Source: an uncultured Oscillospiraceae bacterium (GTDB lineage Bacteria > Bacillota > Clostridia > Oscillospirales > Acutalibacteraceae). From it: DNA of 11,371 bases. The translations under genes and the position numbers were made by a program. Numbering within the stretch: the stretch's first letter is position 1; each line of letters starts with the position of its first letter. The stretch spans positions 1 through 11,371 of the forward strand of contig UQOE01000043.1 in NCBI GenBank assembly GCA_900542575.1, read 5' to 3'. The notes under the pieces were generated by a model. That model saw only the letters and a program-made list of their open reading frames with translations. It made no database searches and was not told where the DNA came from. Of this stretch, positions 1-8,024 are shown piece after piece.

Positions 1-110
1 GTACAGGAAAGCTATGTGTCATTTCTATGTGTTGCACTTACATTGTAAATTCGCCGTCAAAAAATACTCTTATGCGTGACAAAAAATGAAAATCTGAGAA
101 TTTTGTCAAA

Positions 111-154
111 ACATAAAAAATCCGCCCCCTCACAAGGGAGCGGATTTTTTATGT
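111..154 (-). terminator. Intrinsic terminator after metK (near-symmetric, possibly bidirectional)
   Basis: A perfect 15-bp inverted repeat (111-125 with 140-154) encloses a further C-rich/G-rich pairing and a CACAA-type loop. The stem runs from A-tract to T-tract, so on either strand it gives a GC-rich hairpin followed by six U. It begins one base after the metK stop codon and is the natural end of that transcript. It could also stop plus-strand transcription entering from the left. Confidence 0.9.
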
Positions 155-155
155 T

Positions 156-1340
<1,185 letters not shown>

Positions 1341-1357
1341 AAAAAATCCTCCTAATG

Positions 1358-1393
1358 AAAAAAAGAAAGCCTTTCGGGGAACCCCCGAAAGGC
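1358..1393 (-). terminator. Riboswitch-controlled intrinsic terminator in the metK leader
   Basis: The arms at 1383-1393 and 1369-1379 form an 11-bp GC-rich stem with a 3-nt loop, followed on the minus strand by TTTCTTTTTTT (1368-1358). It lies between the SAM-I aptamer and the metK ribosome binding site. The CCGAAAG at the 3' end of the aptamer (1411-1417) can pair with CTTTCGG in the 5' arm of this stem (1385-1391), giving a competing antiterminator when SAM is absent. Confidence 0.92.
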
Positions 1394-1405
1394 GTATGCA
1401 CGCGA

Positions 1406-1500
1406 CTTATCTTTCGGCGGTCACCGCAGGAATTGGCACCTTGCAAAAAGCAGGTTGTCGGACGTCAATGGGCCTGTTCCCTTACGTCACTCTGGATAAG
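1406..1500 (-). promoter_or_regulatory. SAM-I riboswitch (S box) aptamer
   Basis: Read on the minus strand, the ~95-nt element starts with CTTATC (1500-1495) and ends with GATAAG (1411-1406), which pair as P1. Between them are the conserved S-box blocks: AGGCCC, GTCCGACAACC, and GGTGCCAATTCCTGC followed by the short P4 helix. This matches the SAM-I consensus in order and spacing. SAM binding should stabilise P1, free the downstream terminator arm and stop transcription before metK. It lies 65 bases upstream of the metK start. Confidence 0.95.
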
Positions 1501-1520
1501 GTTTCATTCAATTGTGTTAC

Positions 1521-1549
1521 ATAGTAACGCAGACTATGTGTGTTGTCAA
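1521..1549 (-). promoter_or_regulatory. Sigma-A promoter for the metK riboswitch leader
   Basis: On the minus strand TTGACA (1549-1544, perfect -35) is followed by a 17-nt spacer and TACTAT (1526-1521, 4 of 6 to TATAAT). Transcription would start about 10 bases before the aptamer. The -35 box contains the TGA stop (1548-1546) of the upstream ribU-like gene. A 6-bp inverted repeat (ACATAG/CTATGT, 1519-1524 with 1534-1539) overlaps the -10 and spacer. Confidence 0.8.
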
Positions 1550-2226
1550 CTATTATCTTCTGACTTGTCTGCAATGGCCCCCGCCCCGGCACTGCGGCGC
1601 CGTTTTTTCTTTTTCGGCTGCTTCTCGTTCAGAATGATGGGGGAGACACGCTTGTACAGCAGGAAGGTCAGAAGGACATCCAGCATGCCTTTCACGAAGG
1701 TGAACGGTACATTGAAGATGAGGATGGCCTGGGACAGGCTGTGCACGCTGGGCAGGATGGCCTGGTAGGCGGACAGAATGGCCTGTTCCGGCATAAACGC
1801 CTTTTCGTAGAACGGGTAGACAATATAGAAGTTGGTGAGATAGCTCAGAGCGGTCATGCAGACGGCGCCCACCAGGGAACCGGTCAGCGCGCTCTTTTTG
1901 CTGCGGTGCCGCTCGTAGATGTAGCCGGCGGGCAGAACAAACAGTGTGCCCAGCAGGAAGTTGGAGAGCTCGCCGATGAAGGCCGAGGAGGAGGCGGGCA
2001 TGTGCAGCAGATTTTTGATGAGGCAGACCAGTACGCCGTACCACGGGCCCAGCGCGAACGAGGTCAGCAGGGCGGGCAGCTCGGAGAAGTCGAGCTTGAT
2101 GAAGGACGGTACCAGCGGAATGGGAATTTCAAGATACATGAGCACCGTGGCCAGGGCGGACATGACCGCGACGGTCGTGAGCTTGCGGGCCGACGAGATG
2201 GTGCGGCCCTGCGCTTTCTGAGACAT
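1546..2226 (-). CDS. ribU: Riboflavin ECF transporter S component (RibU/FmnP family)
   Basis: Membrane substrate-binding subunit that captures riboflavin and works with a shared ECF module (EcfA, EcfA', EcfT, not in this window). The 226-residue product starts with a short basic N-terminus and has about six hydrophobic segments. Family landmarks are FIKLDFSELPALL (residues 42-54), GPWYGVLVCLIKNLLH (60-75) and the later segment around FVKGMLDVLLTFLLY, matching my memory of RibU/FmnP proteins. The C-terminus carries an unusual basic run, PKKKKRRRS, then an acidic end. The ATG at 2226 has AAAGGGTG about 10 bases upstream and a consensus promoter. No FMN riboswitch fits in the short (~26 nt) leader. 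Other ECF S-components (e.g. for other vitamins) are less likely given the KLDFSELP motif. Confidence 0.88.
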   Translation of the reverse strand: MSQKAQGRTISSARKLTTVAVMSALATVLMYLEIPIPLVPSFIKLDFSELPALLTSFALGPWYGVLVCLIKNLLHMPASSSAFIGELSNFLLGTLFVLPAGYIYERHRSKKSALTGSLVGAVCMTALSYLTNFYIVYPFYEKAFMPEQAILSAYQAILPSVHSLSQAILIFNVPFTFVKGMLDVLLTFLLYKRVSPIILNEKQPKKKKRRRSAGAGAIADKSEDNS

Positions 2227-2258
2227 TCCAATTACACCCTTTCCGGAAAACTGGTTAG

Positions 2259-2287
2259 ATTATAATGCCGTGCCCGCAAACTGTCAA
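2259..2287 (-). promoter_or_regulatory. Consensus sigma-A promoter for the ribU-like gene
   Basis: On the minus strand TTGACA (2287-2282), a 17-nt spacer and TATAAT (2264-2259): a perfect match at both boxes and in spacing. The expected start is about 26 bases before the ATG. The -35 contains the TGA stop codon (2286-2284) of the LytTR gene upstream. Confidence 0.92.
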
Positions 2288-3000
2288 AAAGCCGGCGCCG
2301 TGAAGCTGTGGCTCTTGATGAACTGGACATAGGCCTGGTAGAACTCGCCCTTCCGGCGCCGGCTGAGGGGCAGACATACGCCGTTCTCCAGTTCCACCTG
2401 CTCCCCGTTGAAGGCGCTGACATACTGCATATTAATGGTAAAAGAGCGGTGCACCGAGAAAAAGTACTCCTCCGGCAGCTGGGCGCGGACGTCCGCGAAG
2501 GTGCTGAGGACCGGGAGGAGGGAGGAACGGGTCTGAATACAGGTACCCTTGCCGTTGGCCTCCGCCGCATAGATCTCCTCCGAGCGGAATGAGCGATATC
2601 CTTCCGCAGTGCGGGTAATGATAATACGGTAGGAGAATTTTTCCCGCCGGCAGGCGTCGACGGCCGTAAAGACGGCGGACTGGGTGATGGGCTTGACAAG
2701 AAAGCGGAGCGCCTTGACCGAGAAGGACTCAAAGACGCCGTCCGGGGTGGAGGAGAGAAGCACCAGTGCGACATCCTCGTCCCGGCTCCGGAGGAGACGG
2801 GCGGTCTCCAGCGCGGAGCGGTGCTCAAACCCCTCATCGATGAAGATGAGATCAAAAAGACAGTCCATGGCGTAAAACTGCATGAGCGAGGTGACTGCGC
2901 TGCAGCAGGCTCCGGCGTAGCGGCGGCTCCGATATTCCTCCAGGGTGTGCAGGAAGAAGTTTGACATGGAGGGGTCTGAGGTGAGGATGCCAATGTTCAT
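2284..3000 (-). CDS. LytTR-family response regulator (REC + LytTR DNA-binding domain)
   Basis: Predicted two-component transcription regulator of the AgrA/LytR type, 238 residues. The receiver domain spans about 1-118. The likely phosphoacceptor is Asp55 in FDLIFIDEG, with an N-terminal acidic residue Asp9, Ser83/Ser84 at the switch position and the conserved Lys103-Pro104. The LytTR domain covers about 135-232, including EEIYAAEANGK, FFSVHRSFTINMQYV and LPLSRRRKGEF. A longer frame opens at 3054, but the start at 3000 is preferred: it has AAGGAG seven bases upstream, begins the REC strand correctly (MNIGIL), and the promoter places the RNA start near 3050. No histidine kinase lies in the window, so signal and targets are unknown. 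The divergent intergenic region carries inverted repeats that could be its own operators. Confidence 0.9.
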   Translation of the reverse strand: MNIGILTSDPSMSNFFLHTLEEYRSRRYAGACCSAVTSLMQFYAMDCLFDLIFIDEGFEHRSALETARLLRSRDEDVALVLLSSTPDGVFESFSVKALRFLVKPITQSAVFTAVDACRREKFSYRIIITRTAEGYRSFRSEEIYAAEANGKGTCIQTRSSLLPVLSTFADVRAQLPEEYFFSVHRSFTINMQYVSAFNGEQVELENGVCLPLSRRRKGEFYQAYVQFIKSHSFTAPAF

Positions 3001-3020
3001 GCAGATACTCCTTAAGTTCC

Positions 3021-3043
3021 TTTGTCCCCCTTCCCCGGACAAA
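3021..3043 (-). repeat. Inverted repeat/hairpin in the LytTR-gene leader
   Basis: TTTGTCC (3021-3027) and GGACAAA (3037-3043) form a perfect 7-bp stem. On the minus strand the 9-nt loop is G-rich (GGGGAAGGG). It falls between the predicted transcription start (~3050) and the ribosome binding site (3013-3008), so it would be an RNA hairpin just ahead of translation initiation, or a DNA operator. Confidence 0.6.
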
Positions 3044-3056
3044 CCCAACGCCATAG

Positions 3057-3085
3057 ATTTTACTCGGACACCTGTCTGAAATCAA
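3057..3085 (-). promoter_or_regulatory. Probable sigma-A promoter for the LytTR regulator
   Basis: On the minus strand TTGATT (3085-3080), a 17-nt spacer and TAAAAT (3062-3057), matching consensus at 4/6 and 5/6. A small palindrome GACACCTGTC (3067-3076) sits inside the spacer and could be an operator. The predicted start site excludes the longer reading frame opening at 3054. Confidence 0.65.
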
Positions 3086-3093
3086 GAATCCGG

Positions 3094-3135
3094 GCATGAA
3101 TGGTACGCTCGATCTGAATTTTGATCCATTCATGC
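3094..3135. repeat. 10-bp inverted repeat in divergent intergenic region
   Basis: GCATGAATGG (3094-3103) and CCATTCATGC (3126-3135) are perfect inverted copies separated by 22 bases; the spacer also holds two GATC sites. Centre-to-centre distance is 32 bp, about three helical turns, suiting a dimeric DNA-binding protein. It lies upstream of the LytTR promoter and 70 bases before the FHA gene. No good plus-strand promoter for the FHA gene was found. Confidence 0.6.
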
Positions 3136-3205
3136 AAAACGCTGCTCCACGGCCCAAAGCTGTCGTATGCTGGGAGGAGAATCTCAGTGGACAGGAGGAC
3201 TTTTT

Positions 3206-4162
3206 ATGGGAACTTTTCATCACGACAGCGCCAATCTGCTTCGGTACACGCTCGGGGAAAACGAGCGGACGGACCCATTTACCTGGCAGCTGCTGCGGGA
3301 GGACTGCCCCGCCAGCGTGCTGCCAGTCGGCCGGAATGCACAGGACCTGCTGCTGCCCATTGCCGGGCTGACCCCGCTGGAGAGAGCGCTGGCACAGGGA
3401 CTTTCTCCGCGGACTGCCGCACTGCAGCTCCTGCGGGCCATCCGGGACGCACGGGAGCACCTGATTCCGACCGGGGAGCTGCTGCTCTCGCTCCCGTTTT
3501 TATATTATAAGGAAGAGACCGGGCAGGTTCTGCTGCTCTGCCTGCCCACAGATGGGGCGGGCAGCGGCAGTGAACCGACGAGGCAGCTGTTCCGCTCCGT
3601 GTTTGCGGCAGCTGTGACGAGGGAGAGTCCGTACCGCACGGAAATCAGTGAGGCACTGTGTTATCTGAACGGGGAGGACTATACCCCGGAGGGAATGGTG
3701 CAGCGGCTGCAGGTGGAAAAGCCGCCGGCGGAACCGAAAGTAAATTGCGCGGCGGAAGAGGCAAAAGTTTCGCTCGGGGAACGGGTGAAGAAGTTTCTGA
3801 GCGGGGAACCGACGGCAGAGCTGCCGGACCTCTCGGACCGGGGAGACCCGGACGACCTCTATTTTCTGACCGTCCGGGCCACGGGGCTGGAGTTTCCGCT
3901 GGGAGAGGAGCGGACGGTCATTGGGTCCGACCCGGAGCAGGCGGATCTCTGCCTTCCATGCAATGTGTTTGCGGAGGCGGCCCACGCGGCCATTACGCGG
4001 GAGCGGGGCGGCTACTATGCGGCGGACCTGCAGACGAAAACCGGGCTGCGCCTGAATGGGAGGAAAGTGCGGCCCTGGCGGCCGGAGCGGCTGGAATCCG
4101 GGGATGTCCTGCGGATTGGAGAGGACGAAATTGTGTTTTCACGGCGGAAGATTCCAAAATGA
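3206..4162 (+). CDS. FHA-domain protein with DUF6382-like N-terminal region
   Basis: Predicted cytoplasmic protein of 318 residues. Residues ~4-165 resemble the N-terminal region found with FHA domains in Clostridia (DUF6382-like: a hydrophobic LLLPIAGLTPLE block, an all-helical middle, and a LPFLYYKEETGQVLLLCLP strand pair); this call is from memory. A variable charged linker follows, then a C-terminal FHA domain (~218-315) with VIGSD (238-242), His260, and LNG (Asn284-Gly285). FHA domains usually bind phosphothreonine, but here the usual Arg after Gly is Ser241 and the Ser three before His260 is Glu257, so binding may be weak or altered. The ATG at 3206 has AGGAGG seven bases upstream; the frame is open further back to 3167 without a ribosome site. 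No kinase or phosphatase partner is in the window. It precedes the heat-shock operon but is not obviously part of it. Confidence 0.85.
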   Translation: MGTFHHDSANLLRYTLGENERTDPFTWQLLREDCPASVLPVGRNAQDLLLPIAGLTPLERALAQGLSPRTAALQLLRAIRDAREHLIPTGELLLSLPFLYYKEETGQVLLLCLPTDGAGSGSEPTRQLFRSVFAAAVTRESPYRTEISEALCYLNGEDYTPEGMVQRLQVEKPPAEPKVNCAAEEAKVSLGERVKKFLSGEPTAELPDLSDRGDPDDLYFLTVRATGLEFPLGEERTVIGSDPEQADLCLPCNVFAEAAHAAITRERGGYYAADLQTKTGLRLNGRKVRPWRPERLESGDVLRIGEDEIVFSRRKIPK

Positions 4163-4166
4163 GAAC

Positions 4167-4197
4167 CGCATGACTATGCGAAAAACAGGCGTTTTTT
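4167..4197 (+). terminator. Possible weak terminator after the FHA gene
   Basis: A 5-bp hairpin (CGCAT, GACT loop, ATGCG; 4167-4180) is followed directly by AAAAAC-AGGC-GTTTTT (4181-4196), ending in a run of six T. Both stems are short, so termination would be weak. The T-run overlaps the first CIRCE arm. Confidence 0.35.
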
Positions 4198-4222
4198 AGC
4201 ACTCAGACATTTTGAGTGAAAA
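4196..4222 (+). promoter_or_regulatory. Imperfect CIRCE operator (distal)
   Basis: The left arm TTAGCACTC (4196-4204) is a perfect CIRCE half-site; after nine bases the right arm reads GAGTGAAAA (4214-4222), two mismatches from GAGTGCTAA. It lies 16 bases upstream of the -35 box and 82 bp from the perfect CIRCE. It is probably an accessory HrcA site. Confidence 0.8.
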
Positions 4223-4238
4223 TTTTTCCGAAAAATTG

Positions 4239-4267
4239 TTGACTTCTGATTTGGGAAGCGATATATT
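4239..4267 (+). promoter_or_regulatory. Sigma-A promoter of the hrcA-grpE-dnaK-dnaJ operon
   Basis: TTGACT (4239-4244), a 17-nt spacer and TATATT (4262-4267) in an AT-rich tract. The expected transcription start (~4274-4279) abuts the perfect CIRCE, the usual layout for HrcA repression. Confidence 0.85.
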
Positions 4268-4277
4268 ATATATGCAA

Positions 4278-4304
4278 TTAGCACTCGACCATTTTGAGTG
4301 CTAA
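4278..4304 (+). promoter_or_regulatory. CIRCE operator (perfect)
   Basis: TTAGCACTC (4278-4286), nine bases, GAGTGCTAA (4296-4304): exact match to the CIRCE consensus bound by HrcA. It sits at the predicted transcription start and 26 bases ahead of the hrcA ATG, so it will also be present as a hairpin in the 5' leader of the mRNA. Confidence 0.98.
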
Positions 4305-4330
4305 CTCAATTTGCAAAAGGCGGTGAGGAA

Positions 4331-5401
4331 ATGTTGCCGACACGCAGACAGAAAATTCTGAGTGCCATTGTGGACCAGTACATTGCGACTGGTGAGCCGG
4401 TGGGCTCCAAGACGCTGCTCTCGAAGCTGGATATCTCCTGCTCCTCCGCAACCATCCGGAACGATATGGCTGCACTCACCAAGCTCGGCTACATCTACCA
4501 GCCGCATACCTCTGCCGGACGCATTCCGACCCAGGCCGGGTATCGCTACTATGTCGACCATCTGATGAAGGTCCACGAGCTCGGCGCGGGGGAACGAAGA
4601 CAGATTGAGGCGGGCGTCGACGCCCATTCGAGCGACCCCGATACGCTCCTGACCCACGCCTGTGAGGCGCTGGAAGAGCTCACCAATTTTGCTGTCGTCG
4701 CTGCGACTCCGGCAGATGAAAACGCCATTATCCGGAACATTGAAATGGTTCCGGTCAGCGCAAAAACCTGCGTTATCGTGCTGCTCACCTCGACGGGCGT
4801 GCTCAAGAGCAAGGCCTGCCGGCTGGGGAGCCCCATTCAGCAGGAGACAATCGACACGTTTCACCGGGTGGTCGGCGAACAGTTCGTCGGCCGGGAGCTC
4901 AGTGAGGTGTCCATGGTCATGGTCCAGACCGCAGTCGCGTCCCAGGGCGCGCAGGCACTGACGATGCTGCCGCTTCTCACCACGGTCTACGATCTGGTGA
5001 AGAGCGCATCACGGTCCAGCATCCAGATGGGCGGGCAGTCCCGGCTTCTGGATTACAAGGATTACGGGGACAGCGTCACCGAGCTTCTGAACTTTCTGCA
5101 TGAGAGCGGACCGATGAGTCTTCTCATCGACGACGCCGATGACACGGACGATGTGGAGGTCCGAATCGGTACGGAAAACAAGTACCGGGAGCTCGGGAGC
5201 TCCACGACCATCATTTCACACTACCGGATCGGTGACGGCGCCACGGGTGCCATCGGAATCATCGGACCGACCCGGATGAACTATTCCAAACTGATTCCGG
5301 GTATTAAATATCTCTCCGAAGTCGTCAGCCACGTACTTTCGGAGGTCTACGAGGAGGATCTCGCCGATGGAGACAGAGAACAAAAACACCAATCCAGCTG
5401 A
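4331..5401 (+). CDS. hrcA: Heat-inducible transcription repressor HrcA
   Basis: Repressor of class I heat-shock genes, binding CIRCE and kept active by GroEL in the known model. The 356-residue length is normal. The N-terminal winged helix (~1-75) begins MLPTRRQKILSAIVDQYI and contains SSATIRNDMAALTKLGYI (38-55) and SAGRIPTQAGYRYYVD (61-76), all family hallmarks. The rest is the GAF-like/dimerisation region, ending with a conserved-type YSKLIPGIKYLSEVVSHVL segment. The frame opens at a GTG (4298) inside the CIRCE arm, but ATG 4331 is chosen because it matches the family N-terminus and follows GGTGAGGAA. It is first in the operon under two CIRCE sites, so it autoregulates. Its end overlaps grpE by 35 bases, suggesting translational coupling. 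Confidence 0.97.
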   Translation: MLPTRRQKILSAIVDQYIATGEPVGSKTLLSKLDISCSSATIRNDMAALTKLGYIYQPHTSAGRIPTQAGYRYYVDHLMKVHELGAGERRQIEAGVDAHSSDPDTLLTHACEALEELTNFAVVAATPADENAIIRNIEMVPVSAKTCVIVLLTSTGVLKSKACRLGSPIQQETIDTFHRVVGEQFVGRELSEVSMVMVQTAVASQGAQALTMLPLLTTVYDLVKSASRSSIQMGGQSRLLDYKDYGDSVTELLNFLHESGPMSLLIDDADDTDDVEVRIGTENKYRELGSSTTIISHYRIGDGATGAIGIIGPTRMNYSKLIPGIKYLSEVVSHVLSEVYEEDLADGDREQKHQSS

Positions 5402-5972
5402 GGAGAAGACCGAGGCTAAGACGGAGCCCGCTGAGGAAACTGCAAAGGAGACCAAAGAGGAGACCGCCGAGCCGAAGAAAGCTGAGGCTGCAGAGCAGAA
5501 GACGGAGTCCGGTCCGAAAAAGAAGGAGTCCGACGAGCTGGAAAAGCTCCGCAAGCAGGTGGCTGACTTAAATGACCGCTACGTTCGCCTGTTCGCCGAG
5601 TATGACAACTTCCGCAAACGGACGGCCAATGAAAAGACTTCTCTCTACAACAAGGCGCTCACCGATGCGTATTCCGATCTTTTCCCGGTGCTCGACAACT
5701 TCGAGCGCGCCTATGCCAGTGAGGACACCTCACCAGAGGACTTCAAAAAGGGCATGGACATGATCTACAAACAGGTCCAGGAAATCTTCCAGAAGGCGGG
5801 AGTGGAGCCGTTCGGCGAGCCGGGCGAGACCTTTGACCCCATGCTTCACAACGCAGTCATGCATGTGGAAGACCCCGACAAGGGGGAGGGCGAAATCGTC
5901 GCCGTGTTCCAGAAGGGCTATAAGCTGGGCGACAAAGTCGTACGCCACGCTATGGTCCAGGTGGCCAACTAG
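5367..5972 (+). CDS. grpE: GrpE nucleotide exchange factor
   Basis: Releases ADP from DnaK, completing the Hsp70 cycle in the cytoplasm. Of 201 residues, about the first 52 form a Lys/Glu/Ala-rich, probably disordered tail. A long coiled-coil helix follows (~53-95, ELEKLRKQVADLNDRYVRLF then EYDNFRKRT). The four-helix region and the C-terminal beta wing carry FGEPGETFDPMLHNAV and QKGYKLGDKVVRHAMVQV, the GrpE signature. The ATG at 5367 lies inside the end of hrcA with GAGGAGG nine bases upstream. The 104-base gap to dnaK contains only a short GC-rich hairpin. Confidence 0.97.
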   Translation: METENKNTNPAEEKTEAKTEPAEETAKETKEETAEPKKAEAAEQKTESGPKKKESDELEKLRKQVADLNDRYVRLFAEYDNFRKRTANEKTSLYNKALTDAYSDLFPVLDNFERAYASEDTSPEDFKKGMDMIYKQVQEIFQKAGVEPFGEPGETFDPMLHNAVMHVEDPDKGEGEIVAVFQKGYKLGDKVVRHAMVQVAN

Positions 5973-5988
5973 TTGAAAGATCTCACGA

Positions 5989-6002
5989 CCGGCTGACGCC
6001 GG
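5989..6002 (+). other. Short GC-rich hairpin between grpE and dnaK
   Basis: CCGGC (5989-5993), TGAC loop, GCCGG (5998-6002). It lacks a T-run, so it is not a terminator. Intercistronic hairpins here can mark mRNA processing or stability sites, but the stem is only 5 bp and could be chance. Confidence 0.25.
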
Positions 6003-6076
6003 CATGATCATCTTATAAATGTAAGCAGTACAAAAAACAAAATTAACAAAGTCTTATTCAGACGGAGGAATATATT

Positions 6077-7930
<1,854 letters not shown>

Positions 7931-7959
7931 TACGATATAATATACGAAACTTGAGAGGT

Positions 7960-7985
7960 GCCATGTCTCCCCAGGGAGGCGTGGC
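7960..7985 (+). other. Intergenic hairpin between dnaK and dnaJ, overlapping an 11-codon mini-ORF
   Basis: GCCATGTCTCC (7960-7970) pairs with GGAGGCGTGGC (7975-7985) across a CCAG loop: 11 bp with two G-U pairs. No T-run follows, so it is unlikely to terminate. It could be a stability or processing element setting the dnaK:dnaJ ratio. A mini-ORF (ATG 7962 to TAA 7997, MSPQGGVAASP) preceded by GAGAGG lies across the stem, in the same frame as dnaJ but stopped before it. Whether it is translated is unknown. Confidence 0.5.
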
Positions 7986-8024
7986 CGCTTCTCCATAAAC
8001 CAGAGATAAAGAGAGGTCCTATCC

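Noticed and set aside
12..32. Direct repeat CTATGTGT (12-19, 25-32), also present in the metK promoter spacer (1534-1541)
   Set aside because: Only eight bases; two copies lie outside any recognised promoter. Noted as a possible shared operator but too short to support.
1355..1768. 137-residue plus-strand frame over the SAM riboswitch
   Set aside because: Covers the antisense of the riboswitch, promoter and ribU end; no homology or start signal.
6001..6060. Promoter between grpE and dnaK (TATAAA at 6014-6019)
   Set aside because: No -35 match at an acceptable spacing; the AT-rich stretch alone is not enough.
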